Shown here one piece after another: positions 51,215 through 60,851 of a stretch of 64,000 nt of DNA. Positions within the stretch are counted from its first letter, which is position 1. Each line of letters begins with the position of its first letter. The position numbers and the translations under genes were made by a program. Under the pieces are notes generated by a model that saw only the letters and a list, made by a program, of their open reading frames with translations, was not told where the DNA came from and did not search any database. The DNA comes from DASRFA01 sp035651755 (GTDB lineage Bacteria > Desulfobacterota > Binatia > UBA12015). The stretch is taken from positions 482,533 through 546,532 of the forward strand of contig DASRFA010000013.1 of assembly GCA_035651755.1 (NCBI GenBank), in the 5' to 3' direction.

Positions 51215-54200
51215 GTGACGTGCCCGGCGTGCGGGTTCGAGAGCCCGACGGGGACGCGCTTCTGCGGGAGCTGCGCGGCAGCGCTGCCGGCCGCGTGCGG
51301 CGCCTGTGGCTTCGAGAACCCGCCCGGGTTCAGGTTCTGTGGCAGCTGCGGGGCCCCGCTCGCGCGTCCCGCGGCGACGGGAGCGACGGCACCTCCGCAG
51401 CGCGACGTCCGGCCGAGCGCGCCCGCCGCCGCACGCGACCCCCGCTCCTACACGCCGCGGCACCTCGCGGAGAAGATCCTCGTCGCCCGCAGCGCGCTCG
51501 TCGGCGAGCGGAAGCGCGTCACTGTCCTCTTCGCGGACATCGAGCGCTCGATGGAGCTCGCCGAGCAGGTCGGCGCCGAGGAGTGGCACCGGCTCCTCGA
51601 TCGGTTCTTCGCGATCCTCGCCGAGGGCGTCCACCGCTTCGAGGGGACGATCAACCAGTTCACCGGCGACGGGGTCATGGCGCTCTTCGGCGCGCCGATC
51701 GCGCACGAGGACCACGCCCGGCGCGCCTGCCATGCCGCGCTCCACCTCGCCGATGGCCTCCGCCGCTACGGCGAGGAGCTGAAGCGGACGCTCGGCCTCG
51801 GCTTCTCGGTCCGCATGGGGATGAACTCGGGCGAGGTCGTCGTCGGCGCGATCGGCGACGATCTCCGCATGGACTACACGGCACAGGGCCACACGGTCGG
51901 TCTCGCCGCGCGCATGCAGCAGCTCGCGGGTCCGGAGCGGACGTACTTGACGGAGCACACGGCGGCGCTCGTCTCCGGCTGGTTCCGCCTGCGCGACCTC
52001 GGCTCGTTCGCCGTGAAGGGCGCCCGCGAGCCCGTCCGGGCGTACGAGCTCGAGGGCGTGGGGCCGATCCGGACGCGCCTCGATGCGTCGCGCGCGCGCG
52101 GCTTCGCGCGCTTCGTCGGGCGCGCCGAGGAGACGCGCGAGCTCGAGGCGGCGCTCGCGGACGCGATCGCGGGCGCGGGGCGGGTGGTCGGCGTGGTCGC
52201 GCAGGCGGGCGTCGGGAAGAGCCGCCTGTGCTGGGAGTTTCTCGAGGCGTGCCGCGCGCGCGGGATCCGTTGCACCGAAGGCCACGCCCTGCCGCACGGC
52301 AGGATGATTCCCTTCCTGCCGTGGGTCGCGCAGCTCCGGAGCGAGTTCGGGATCGGCGACGACGATTCCGACGACGCCGCGCGCGATCGCATCGCCGGCC
52401 GCGCGCTCCGGCTCGACGAGGGCCTCGCCGACTCGCTTCCGATTCTCTTCGAGCTGCTCGGCGTGCGCGAGCCGGACCGCCCGTCCCCGCCGATGGATCC
52501 CGAAGCGCGCCAGCGACGGCTCGTCGAGATCGTGCAGCGCCTCCTGCGCGCGCGCAGCCGGCGCGAGCCGGCGGTCCTCCTGTTCGAGGACCTCCACTGG
52601 ATGGACGGCGGCAGCGAGGCGCTGCTCGCCGCGCTGGTCGCGGCCGTGCCCGAGACGCGGACGCTCGTCGTCGTGACGCTCCGGCCCGAGGTACGGGCGC
52701 CGTGGATGGACGGGCCGGGCTACCGCCAGATCTCGCTTCGCCCGCTCGGGCCGGAGGGCATGGCACAGCTCCTCGGCGGGATCCTCGGCCGCGACCCGTC
52801 GCTCGCGGATCTGGCGGACCGGATCCGCGAGCGCGCCGGCGGGAATCCGCTGTTCATCGAGGAGGTGGTGCAGTCGCTGCGCGAGGCCGGAGTGCTGGTC
52901 GGGGTGCAGGGCGCGTACCGCCTGGTGAAGCCGGTAGACGCGCTCGACATCCCGCCCAGCGTGCACGCGATCCTCGCCGCGCGCATCGACCGGCTCGCGG
53001 AGCGCGAGAAGGCCGTTCTCCAGACGGCCGCGGTCATCGGCACCAGCTTCTCGGAGCCCGTCCTGGAGCGCGTCGTCGGCGTTGCACCGGAGGAGCTGCG
53101 GGAGGTGCTCGGCGAGCTCGTCGCGGGTGAGCTGATCCGCGCGGAGCGGCCCCTTCCGCACGCCGAGTACGCGTTCCGCCACGCGCTGACGCAGGAGGTC
53201 GCCTACCGGGCCCAGCTCGCGGATCGGCGGGCGCTGACCCACGGACGGGTCGCGCGCGCGATCGAGGAGGTCCATGTCGGCAAGCTCGACGAGCGCGCGG
53301 CGCTCCTCGCGCACCACCACGAGGCGGCGGGCGACCACGTCGACGCGGCGAGGTGGAGCCGCCGCGCCGCGCGCTTCGTGCGATCGGCCGACCTCGCACA
53401 GGCGCTCGTCCACTGGCGAGACGTCGTGCGGCTGCTGGCGAGCGCGCCCGAGTCGTCCGAGACGGTCGCGCTCGAGCTCGAGGCGCGGACGTCGGCGCTC
53501 GCGAGCGGCTGGCTGCTCGGAATCTCGGCGGACGAGGCGGAGGCGCTGTTCGCGGAGAGCCGGGCGCTCGCCGAGCGCTTCGACAACGCGAGCGCAGTCG
53601 CGCTCTTGACGGCGCAGTTCGCGGGCATCCAGGCCGCGCACGGTCGCATCGACGAGTACGTCCGTCGGAGCTGGGAAGCGGTTCGCATCGCGGAGCGCAC
53701 CGGCGACGAGGCGCTGCGGGCCGCGGTGTGGCCGCCCGTCGTGCGGGCGCACCTTCTTTCGGGGCGACTGCGCGAGGCGCTGGCGCTCTCCGAGCGCGCG
53801 CTCTCCGCCATGCCCGCCGACCCGTCGTTCGGCACGCTCCTCGGGTACAGCCCGTACCTCAACCTGGAGCAGCTCCGCGCGAACCTTCTCGCGTACGCCG
53901 GCCGCTGGCCCGAGGCGGGCGAGACGTTCGAGCGGGTGCTCGCCGTCGGCCGGAGGCACTCGCACCTCGGCCTCGTCGCCTCCGCCTCGAGCGACTACGC
54001 CTGGTGGGCCGCGCTCCTCGGCGACCCACAGACGGCGCTGCCGCACGCGACCCGCGCGCTCGAGATCGCGGAGAGGATCGGAAACCAGCTCACGCGGGTC
54101 TACTCGTACACGGCGCTCGGCGTCGCGGAGCTCTCGGCCGCGCGGCCGAAGGACGCGATCGCGCCGCTCGAGCAGGCGATCCGGATCGCGCGCGAGACGC

Positions 54201-54613
54201 GTACCGGCGAGGAGGCCGCGGTGCAGACCTTCGCGCATCTCGCCGACGCACACCTTCGCGCCGGCGCTCCGGACCGCGCGCGGGAGATCGCGGAGAACGC
54301 GGTGGCGATCGCGGCGCGCAACCGCGCGCTGGCACCCGAATGCTTCGCGCGGATCGTGCACGCCCGGGCCCTGCTCGCGACCGCGGGGCTTGCCGCGGCC
54401 GACGCGGCGGCGGCCGCGCTCGAGCGCGCGCTCGCGCTCGCCGACGAGACCGGCGCACGGTGCTACGAGCCGCTCGCGCGGATCGAGCGTGCACGGCTCG
54501 CGGCGCTCACCGGGGACGAAGCGACCGGCGAGCGCGAGCTCGGCCTCGCGCGGGCGCTCTTCGCCGAGTTCGGCGTGCCGGTGCGCGCGGCGAGCCTCGA
54601 AGCCGGAGCGTGA
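51215..54613 (+). CDS. Double zinc ribbon - class III cyclase - AAA ATPase - TPR regulator
   Basis: About 1132 aa from the GTG at 51215 (GGAGG at 51200-51204). Two zinc ribbons (Cys3/6/17/20 and Cys28/31/42/45) are followed by a CHD cyclase domain with metal Asp108 (VLFADIERS) and Asp152 (FTGDGVMALFG), Asp220 of the adenine pocket (MDYTA) and Arg233. The catalytic Asn expected four residues before it is Gly229 (TVGLAARM). A Walker A (AGVGKSRL, Lys335) STAND/AAA-type ATPase and a long helical TPR region (residues ~720-1130) complete it. Such proteins resemble transcription-regulator ATPases with a cyclase sensor; whether this one makes cAMP is doubtful. Its TGA abuts the stop of the convergent membrane gene (TGATCA). 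Confidence 0.87.
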   Translation: MTCPACGFESPTGTRFCGSCAAALPAACGACGFENPPGFRFCGSCGAPLARPAATGATAPPQRDVRPSAPAAARDPRSYTPRHLAEKILVARSALVGERKRVTVLFADIERSMELAEQVGAEEWHRLLDRFFAILAEGVHRFEGTINQFTGDGVMALFGAPIAHEDHARRACHAALHLADGLRRYGEELKRTLGLGFSVRMGMNSGEVVVGAIGDDLRMDYTAQGHTVGLAARMQQLAGPERTYLTEHTAALVSGWFRLRDLGSFAVKGAREPVRAYELEGVGPIRTRLDASRARGFARFVGRAEETRELEAALADAIAGAGRVVGVVAQAGVGKSRLCWEFLEACRARGIRCTEGHALPHGRMIPFLPWVAQLRSEFGIGDDDSDDAARDRIAGRALRLDEGLADSLPILFELLGVREPDRPSPPMDPEARQRRLVEIVQRLLRARSRREPAVLLFEDLHWMDGGSEALLAALVAAVPETRTLVVVTLRPEVRAPWMDGPGYRQISLRPLGPEGMAQLLGGILGRDPSLADLADRIRERAGGNPLFIEEVVQSLREAGVLVGVQGAYRLVKPVDALDIPPSVHAILAARIDRLAEREKAVLQTAAVIGTSFSEPVLERVVGVAPEELREVLGELVAGELIRAERPLPHAEYAFRHALTQEVAYRAQLADRRALTHGRVARAIEEVHVGKLDERAALLAHHHEAAGDHVDAARWSRRAARFVRSADLAQALVHWRDVVRLLASAPESSETVALELEARTSALASGWLLGISADEAEALFAESRALAERFDNASAVALLTAQFAGIQAAHGRIDEYVRRSWEAVRIAERTGDEALRAAVWPPVVRAHLLSGRLREALALSERALSAMPADPSFGTLLGYSPYLNLEQLRANLLAYAGRWPEAGETFERVLAVGRRHSHLGLVASASSDYAWWAALLGDPQTALPHATRALEIAERIGNQLTRVYSYTALGVAELSAARPKDAIAPLEQAIRIARETRTGEEAAVQTFAHLADAHLRAGAPDRAREIAENAVAIAARNRALAPECFARIVHARALLATAGLAAADAAAAALERALALADETGARCYEPLARIERARLAALTGDEATGERELGLARALFAEFGVPVRAASLEAGA

Positions 54614-56002
54614 TCAGCGGCGGGTCGCCGCGCGCTCGAGCTCGACGTCTCCCCGCGCGTCGATGCGCGCGACCCACGGCGAGTCCGGCTCCAGCTGGCC
54701 GCCGAGCCATCCGACCAGCGCGGCGCTCGAGGTCGGAAAGCGGTCGTCGGCGGGCCCGATCACGTCGCGGACGCGGAGGCCGCGTCGGACGATCGTGCGG
54801 CTACCGGCCACGACGGCGCGATAGAGCGGGTAGCGGTGGTCGACGAGGAAGGCGCGGTGGCGCGCCGGCAGCGCGGCAAGCGCGACGGCCAGCGCGGCGA
54901 CGTGGAAGGCGGCGCGCGGCCGCGCCGGCAGGACGTCGGAGACGGCGCACGCTCCGGCCAGCACTGCGAGGGCGAGCGCGCCGAGCACCGGCACGAGCCA
55001 GTACGACTTCGGCTCGATGGCGATCACGGTGCAGGCCGCCGCCGAAGCGGCGATCGAGACGAGCGAGACGGCCGCGATCGATCGGCACGGTCCGCCACGG
55101 ACGAGAGCCAGCACCGCGGCCACGAGGGACGCGGCGATCACGGCACCGCAGGCCGCCGGCGGGACGACGGTCGACCCGAGCAGCAACGAGCCGCCTTCCG
55201 CGACGACGAAGCGAAGCCCTTGCGCGGAGAGCACCGAGCCGGGCTCGGAGAGCAGGTGCCGGAAGGTCTCGGTGACGGCCGTCGCTTGCGGCTCGCTCGA
55301 GGCGGACGGAGCGAGGACGCGGGGAAGCTGAAGGAGCACGGCGGGCGCGGCGAGGCCGAGCGCATACGTCAGGAGTGCCCGGCGGCCGGCCGCCGCACCG
55401 CGCGCGAGGATCAGCGTCGCGAGCGCGAGCACGACCCCGAGGCACGCCATGTGCGCTTGCAGCGCGAGCCACGCGAGGCCTGCGACCGCGAAGATGCGCG
55501 GCGTCGTCCAGCGGTCCTGCCATCGCACGAAAAGGGCGAGCGCGAAATTCACCAGCGCCAGAGCGAGGCACGGGTTCCAGCCGGCCCGTGCGAGCGCAGC
55601 CTCGTAGGGACACGTCGCGAGCAGGAGCCCGGTCGCCAGGACGAGCGCGAACGGCGCTCCCGCGATCCAGGCCGCGGCTCCGAGACAGAGGAACGAGAGG
55701 CTGTCGAGGAAGCTGACGGAGATTCCGGCGGCGTGGGGCAGACCGTTCGTCCACGCTCCGATCGACACCCGCGTGAGCCAGAGCCACCAGTAGTACGCCG
55801 GGCCGAGGTGGTGGCCGCCGCCGGTGCGCTCCGGACCGACGACGGGCAGGTCGCGGAACGAGCCCTGCACGAGGCTCCAGTCGCCGATCTGGTCGTGCAT
55901 GAGCCAGAAGTCGGCGGAGATGCCGTGGACCCGGGCGGCGAAGGGGCACACGAAGAGCGCGGTCGCGAGAACGAAACAGCCGAAGGCGCGCCTCGGGGTC
56001 AC
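54614..56002 (-). CDS. Multi-pass membrane protein, possibly GT-C glycosyltransferase
   Basis: 462 aa from the GTG at 56002 (an in-frame TTG at 56047 would add 15 residues but lacks a ribosome site). About ten to eleven hydrophobic segments. The first loop SADFWLMHDQIGDWSLVQG, followed by PVVGPERTGGGHHLGPAYYW, is reminiscent of GT-C or ArnT-like periplasmic loops, but no family signature is firm. The C-terminal tail is soluble (LRVRDVIGPADDRFPTSSAA). Likely an envelope glycosyltransferase or polymerase. It abuts the cyclase gene convergently and is divergent from the MFS gene. Confidence 0.68.
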   Translation of the reverse strand: MTPRRAFGCFVLATALFVCPFAARVHGISADFWLMHDQIGDWSLVQGSFRDLPVVGPERTGGGHHLGPAYYWWLWLTRVSIGAWTNGLPHAAGISVSFLDSLSFLCLGAAAWIAGAPFALVLATGLLLATCPYEAALARAGWNPCLALALVNFALALFVRWQDRWTTPRIFAVAGLAWLALQAHMACLGVVLALATLILARGAAAGRRALLTYALGLAAPAVLLQLPRVLAPSASSEPQATAVTETFRHLLSEPGSVLSAQGLRFVVAEGGSLLLGSTVVPPAACGAVIAASLVAAVLALVRGGPCRSIAAVSLVSIAASAAACTVIAIEPKSYWLVPVLGALALAVLAGACAVSDVLPARPRAAFHVAALAVALAALPARHRAFLVDHRYPLYRAVVAGSRTIVRRGLRVRDVIGPADDRFPTSSAALVGWLGGQLEPDSPWVARIDARGDVELERAATRR

Positions 56003-56111
56003 GGTGTCGTCGACGGCCTCCGTTGCCGGCGCGCCTCGGCCTACCAAAGTCGGCGTGCGGCGAACAGCCGCGCGGCTTCAATCGACGGCCGCGGATTGCT
56101 AGCGCTACCGC

Positions 56112-57350
56112 GTGTCGACGGGCGCGAGCGACGCTTCCGCGCACGCGAGGAAGCGCGCGTTTCGCGCCGACTTCGCGGTGCTGTTCTCCTGCCTGGTGTC
56201 GGTCGGCATGGGGCAGTCGATGCTCTTCTCGGTGCTGCCGCCCGCGGCGCGCGAGATCGGCATCTCGCCGTTCCAGGTGTCGACGATCTTCGCGACCTCG
56301 GCGTCGATCTGGGTCTTCGTGAGCCCGGCGTGGGGACGCCGGAGCGACCGCGCGGGACGGCGGCGCATCATCATCGTCGGCCTCCTCGGCTACGCGCTCT
56401 CGATGGCGCTGATCGCGACCGTGATCGAGATCGGCACGCGCCACCTGCTGCCCGCGATCGCGGTCTACCCGATGCTCGTCGCGTCGCGCTGCGTGTTCGC
56501 GCTGCTCGGGTCCGGGACGGGTCCCGCGTCGCAGGCGTTCATCGCCGACCGCACGTCGCGCGAGGAGCGGACGGCCGGCGTGGCGCTCGTGAGCGCGGCG
56601 ATGGGACTCGGCGAGACGATCGGGCCGGGCGTCGGCGCGCTGCTGTCGGTGATCGACCTCGTCACCCCGATCTACTTCGCGGCGGCGCTGGCGGTCGCGA
56701 GCGCGGCGTCGATCGGGCGCTGGCTGCCCGAAGCGAAGCCGCATGCGCATCCCGCGGTCCCGCACGGCCGCCGCATGCGGGTCTTCGATCGCCGCATCCT
56801 GCCGTTCCTGCTCGTCAGCACCTCGCTCCAGGCGGCGCGCGGGACGACGGTCGTCACGCTCGCCTTCTTTCTCCAGGACGTGCTGCGGCTCTCGCCGCCG
56901 GAGACGGTGCGCGCGTCGGGCGTCGGGTTCGTCGTGCTGGCCGCGTCGGGGCTGATCGCACAGCTCGGCATCGTCCAGCGCGTCCGGCCTTCGGCGCGCG
57001 CGCTCATGCGCGCGGGCGCGGCGTGCATGCTCGTCGCGTTCTCGATGCTGGTGGTGGGCCGGACGCTGCCGGTCTTCCTGGTCGCCCTGGCGCTTCTCGG
57101 GATGGGCCTCGGGCTCGTCCGGCCGGGCGCGGCCGCGGCGGCGTCGCTCGCCGTCGGGACCGACGAGCAGGGGGCCGCCGCCGGCATCCTCGGCGGCGTC
57201 GCCGTCGTCGGAAACATCTTCGGGCCGATGATCGGGACCGCGATCTACGAGGCGTCGCACACCGGGCCGTACCTCGTGAACGCGGCGATGATGGCGGTCG
57301 TGCTCGCTTTCGTGCTCGTCAGCCGGCGGATCCGGAGCGTCCACGTGTGA
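56112..57350 (+). CDS. MFS transporter, drug/H+ antiporter (TetA-like)
   Basis: 412 aa from a GTG start with twelve predicted helices. The motif-A loop between helices 2 and 3 is GRRSDRAGRRRIIIVGLLG; ALLGSGTGPASQAFIADRTS matches the motif-C region of exporters (12-TMS DHA1 type). It probably extrudes a toxic or foreign compound. No regulator is adjacent. It overlaps the convergent M24-like gene by 32 nt. Confidence 0.88.
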   Translation: MSTGASDASAHARKRAFRADFAVLFSCLVSVGMGQSMLFSVLPPAAREIGISPFQVSTIFATSASIWVFVSPAWGRRSDRAGRRRIIIVGLLGYALSMALIATVIEIGTRHLLPAIAVYPMLVASRCVFALLGSGTGPASQAFIADRTSREERTAGVALVSAAMGLGETIGPGVGALLSVIDLVTPIYFAAALAVASAASIGRWLPEAKPHAHPAVPHGRRMRVFDRRILPFLLVSTSLQAARGTTVVTLAFFLQDVLRLSPPETVRASGVGFVVLAASGLIAQLGIVQRVRPSARALMRAGAACMLVAFSMLVVGRTLPVFLVALALLGMGLGLVRPGAAAAASLAVGTDEQGAAAGILGGVAVVGNIFGPMIGTAIYEASHTGPYLVNAAMMAVVLAFVLVSRRIRSVHV

Positions 57351-58449
57351 GCGCGACCGGATCGTGCGGGAGCCGCGTCAAGAGCTCGACGCCTTCCGGC
57401 CCGACGACCACGACCTCGCGCGCCAGGTAGCGACGTTCGTCCGTCGCATGCGCCGCGACCTCGACCGCCAGGACCATGCCGGCGGCGAGCGTCTCGTCCT
57501 CGCCGCCGCCGTCCTCCGCGGCCGTCACGACGGGCGGCTCGACGCCGAGGCCGACGCCGCGGACGGCCGCGTGGCCTCCGGCTTCGCGCGCCGCGGCGCT
57601 GCACGCGGCGCGGACGTCGGCGAGCGTCGCGCCGGCGCGGCATGCGGTGGCGAGGCGGTCGAACGCGCGCCGCCAGCGATCCCGAAGCGCACGCAGCTCG
57701 TCCGAGTCGGCCGGGGCGGTCAAGCACGGCCACGTGCGCGCGAGCGTGCCCTCGTAGCCGTGGTGCAGCACGCCCGCGGAAAGCGCGGCGACGTCGCCCA
57801 CGGCGATCGCGATCGGCGTCGCGAGCGCGGTCGCCCCGCTCTCGGCCGCGACCTCGACGAAGCGGGCGCGGAGCTCCCGCTCCGTGACCCCGGGCCGGAT
57901 CGCGCGCGCCGCCGCGGCGAGCGCCGTCTCCGCGATCGCGATCGCGCGCCGGATGCAGGCGATCTCGTCGCCCGTCTTCACGCGACGCGCGTCCCGCATC
58001 GCCGCCTCTCCGTCCGCGAGCTCCGCGCGGGGCAGTGCGGCGGCGAGCGAAGCGGCCCAGCGCGGGGTCATGCCGTCGCTCCCGATTCGCCGCGCCGCCC
58101 GCAGACCGGGTACGTCGGCGAGCGTCCGGGCGAGCCGCTCGCCGTCCCAGGTCGTGAAGTGCACCCGGTCGCGCGCGACGTCGTCCGGCACGCCGTCGGC
58201 CGACATCGCGATCAGGTGGACGGCTGCGTCCGCGACGACGACGACGGCGGCCGGCGCGAACGGTCGCGTCCCCGCGACCCACAGGCGCTCGCCGCCCGTG
58301 ACGTACGTGACGTTCGCCTCGCGCCCGAGGACGACCGCGTCGATGCCGTGCGCGCGCGCCGCCTCCAGGCAGCGCTCGCGGCGCTCGCGACGCAGGCGCT
58401 CGGCGTCGATCGCGGGTCCGTCCACGGCCGATTCACTCGAACGGCGCAT
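57319..58449 (-). CDS. M24-family homologue lacking metal ligands
   Basis: 376 aa with the pita-bread fold: an N-terminal domain (IDAVVLGREANVTYVTGGE), then MKTGDEIACIRRA-like helix and catalytic-core strands. Alignment with the intact neighbour shows that the five metal ligands (Asp-Asp-His-Glu-Glu) have become Ser224, Thr235 and Arg296, with Glu329 and Glu343 kept. The stretch reads LHHGYEGTLART where D-x10-D should lie. So it cannot bind two metals as an aminopeptidase. It may be a creatinase-like, metal-free enzyme or a non-catalytic partner. It overlaps the intact M24 gene by 17 nt and is transcribed with it. Confidence 0.8.
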   Translation of the reverse strand: MRRSSESAVDGPAIDAERLRRERRERCLEAARAHGIDAVVLGREANVTYVTGGERLWVAGTRPFAPAAVVVVADAAVHLIAMSADGVPDDVARDRVHFTTWDGERLARTLADVPGLRAARRIGSDGMTPRWAASLAAALPRAELADGEAAMRDARRVKTGDEIACIRRAIAIAETALAAAARAIRPGVTERELRARFVEVAAESGATALATPIAIAVGDVAALSAGVLHHGYEGTLARTWPCLTAPADSDELRALRDRWRRAFDRLATACRAGATLADVRAACSAAAREAGGHAAVRGVGLGVEPPVVTAAEDGGGEDETLAAGMVLAVEVAAHATDERRYLAREVVVVGPEGVELLTRLPHDPVALTRGRSGSAG

Positions 58450-59695
58450 AGCCGTGGTGCGTGAGCTGCTCGCAGCCGTCGCGCGTCACGACGAGCATCT
58501 CCTCCGCGCGATGCCCGGCGTGCCCGTCGTCCCAGATGACGGGCTCCAGGACGATCGTCATTCCCTCCGCGAGCACGACCGCCTCGTCGAACGACTCGCC
58601 GAGGTCGGAGCCGACGAGCGGCATCTCCGCGCTGTCGAGGCCGATCCCGTGCGCGAGGTAGAGGTGCTCGAGCCACGGCGTCCCGCCGCCGTCGGCGGCG
58701 CGTGCGGCGCGCGTCAGGCCGGCCGCCGTCGCGCCCGGGCGCGTCGCGGCGATCACGGCGTCGCGCACCGCGCACCAGCGCCGCCACTGGTCGCGCTCGC
58801 GCGCCGACGGCGCGCGCCCGACGACCCAGGTGCGCCCGAAGTCGGACACGTAGCCGTCGCAGGCGATGCCGGTGTCGACCCACACGACGTCGCCTTCGGC
58901 GAGCCGTCGCGCCGCGCTCGGGCGCGGGAAGAAGAGCCGGCCGAACGCGGTCGGCGCGCGCTCCCGGGAGAATCGCGGGACGACGTCCCAGATCGGGTCG
59001 ACGAGGCTCGCGTCGGCCCCGAGCTCGACGACGCGGGAGAGGAAGCGCGCCGACAGCGCCGACTGCGACGCGCCCGGACGGGCGAGCGGCAGGACGTCCT
59101 CCATCGCGCGATCGTTCGTCGCCTGCGCGCGCCGGAGGCACGCGACCTCGTCGGCGGTCTTGATGACGCGCGCGGCGACGGTCGCCGGGGTCGCGTCCGC
59201 GATCTCGCGCGCGAGGCCCGACCCCGGGAGGAGCGCGTGGAGCGGCATCGTGAGCTGGTCGACGCCGAGGCGCGCGACGGTGGTCCCGCCGAGCACTTCC
59301 CGGATCCGGTCGACGAGCGCGCGCGCGGCTCCCTCGCTCTCGGGGGCGATCGCGCGATGGACGTGGTCGGGCGGCAGGTCGGGCGGTGGCGGCGTCGCGG
59401 GCGCCGCGCCGTGGGGCGTCGCGGTGAAGAGGTGCGGGAGGCTGGCGGCGGGAACCACCGCGATCGCCGGGAAGTGGTGGCCGAAGCTCGCGTCGGCACC
59501 GTCGACCGCGACGCCCGCCGCGTAGACGGCGTTCGCGCGTCCGAGCAGCAGAAGCGCGTCGAGGCCGGCGTGCGCCATCTCGGCCTGGAGGCGCGCGCGT
59601 CGCTCGCGGCGCATGCGGGCGAGGTCGGGCGCGAGCTCGGCGCGCGCGGCGCGCGCGATCGCGTCAGAGGGGAAGGCGGTAGGCGCGGACGGCAT
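58433..59695 (-). CDS. M24 Xaa-Pro dipeptidase/aminopeptidase family protein
   Basis: 420 aa. All five dinuclear metal ligands are visible: Asp274 and Asp285 (VDTGIACDGYVSDFGRTW), His349 (AHGIGLDSAEMP), Glu384 (GMTIVLEPV) and Glu398 (HRAEEMLVV). The N-terminal creatinase-like domain is complete. It releases an N-terminal residue before proline or acts on a related compound. It sits third in a minus-strand unit after an SDR and an amidohydrolase, overlapping the latter by 32 nt, which suggests a catabolic rather than a housekeeping role. Confidence 0.9.
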   Translation of the reverse strand: MPSAPTAFPSDAIARAARAELAPDLARMRRERRARLQAEMAHAGLDALLLLGRANAVYAAGVAVDGADASFGHHFPAIAVVPAASLPHLFTATPHGAAPATPPPPDLPPDHVHRAIAPESEGAARALVDRIREVLGGTTVARLGVDQLTMPLHALLPGSGLAREIADATPATVAARVIKTADEVACLRRAQATNDRAMEDVLPLARPGASQSALSARFLSRVVELGADASLVDPIWDVVPRFSRERAPTAFGRLFFPRPSAARRLAEGDVVWVDTGIACDGYVSDFGRTWVVGRAPSARERDQWRRWCAVRDAVIAATRPGATAAGLTRAARAADGGGTPWLEHLYLAHGIGLDSAEMPLVGSDLGESFDEAVVLAEGMTIVLEPVIWDDGHAGHRAEEMLVVTRDGCEQLTHHGYAPFE

Positions 59696-60851
59696 TGTCG
59701 CCGGCGATCTTCCGCTGCTCCGCTTCTCCGAGCGGCGCGAGGCTCGTGCGCAGCGCTCGCACCGCGCCCGGGAACTCGATGTCGGGATGCGGGTAGTCGG
59801 ACGCCCACAGGATGCGATCCGCGCCGACGTACTCCGCGGTCGCCGCGAGGTTCCACTCCTCGGGCTCGAAGCCGATCCAGCACTGGCGGCGGAAGTACTC
59901 GCTCGGGAGGAGGTGGAGCCACCGCTTCTCGAGCGGAAAGGCCTTCACCTGCTCGTCCATCCGCTGGAGGAGCGTGCCGATCCAGCCGCCGCCCGACTCG
60001 AGGAAGAGGAAGCGGAGGCGCGGGAAACGCTCGCACACGCCGCCCATCAGGAGCCGCCCGACGGTCACCATCATGTCGCAGGTGTTGCCGATCGCCTGGC
60101 CGAACGCGGAGCCGCCGTGCTGGGCGTCGACCAGCATGTTGGTGATCGTCATGTTCGCGTGCTCGTGCACGAGGCCGAACTTCCGGCACGCGCCCGGCGT
60201 GTCGACGTGCACGCCGGGATGGAACGCGACCGGCACGTCGAGGTCCTGGCACGCCGCCCAGAAGCGGTCGTAGACGGGGTCGCTGAGCGGTCGCTCGTCG
60301 ACGTAGGGCGACGGGCGGAGGAAGACGCCGCGCAAGCCGAGGCCGACCGCGCGCTCCGCCTCGCGCACCGCGAGCTCGACGTCCTGGAGCGGCACGCCGG
60401 CGATCGCGAAGAGGCGCTTCGGCGCGGCGCTGCAGAACTCCGCCGCCCAGTCGTTGTACGCGCGCAGGCAGTCGGCGACGAAGGCGACGTCGTGCAGGGC
60501 GGGGATGGGATCGAGGGGCCCGAAGAAGAGCGCGCGCGTCGGGTACACGACGGCGGCGTCCATGCCCTCGAGGTCCATGTCGGCGAGGCGAGCCGCAGGG
60601 TCGTAACCTCCCGGGCGCCGGATGCTGTCGAGCAGCGCCTCGAGCTGTTGGGCGGTCATCCCGTACTGCGACGCGACCTCTTCCAGCACCGGCTTGCTGC
60701 CGGCGCGGCACACGCCGCCGACGTACCACGTCTCGAGACCGTCGTCGTGGAACGAGCGCGGGATCCAGTCCCCCCACCGCCGTTGGTCCATCCGCTCCAC
60801 CCAGAGGTCGGGCGGCTCCACGGTGTGCCCGTCGCCGTCGATGATCTGCAT
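59664..60851 (-). CDS. Amidohydrolase-2 (ACMSD-like) family protein
   Basis: 395 aa from the ATG at 60851, which overlaps the SDR stop by one base (TGATG). The metal-binding start is MQIIDGDGHTVEPPDLW (Asp7, His9). VAFHPGVHVDTPGAC and LWASDYPHPDIEFPGA supply further ligands of the single-metal TIM barrel. Family members are decarboxylases or hydrolases of aromatic or lactone intermediates (ACMSD, LigW, tropone-type). The substrate is unknown. It lies between an SDR and two M24 genes, consistent with a pathway that oxidises and then cleaves a compound. Confidence 0.88.
   Translation of the reverse strand: MQIIDGDGHTVEPPDLWVERMDQRRWGDWIPRSFHDDGLETWYVGGVCRAGSKPVLEEVASQYGMTAQQLEALLDSIRRPGGYDPAARLADMDLEGMDAAVVYPTRALFFGPLDPIPALHDVAFVADCLRAYNDWAAEFCSAAPKRLFAIAGVPLQDVELAVREAERAVGLGLRGVFLRPSPYVDERPLSDPVYDRFWAACQDLDVPVAFHPGVHVDTPGACRKFGLVHEHANMTITNMLVDAQHGGSAFGQAIGNTCDMMVTVGRLLMGGVCERFPRLRFLFLESGGGWIGTLLQRMDEQVKAFPLEKRWLHLLPSEYFRRQCWIGFEPEEWNLAATAEYVGADRILWASDYPHPDIEFPGAVRALRTSLAPLGEAEQRKIAGDNAVRAYRLPL

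Noticed and set aside
50909..54361. 1150-codon open frame on the minus strand opposite the cyclase
   Set aside because: Low-complexity Arg/Glu/Ala-rich shadow of a gene whose own domains are intact on the plus strand.
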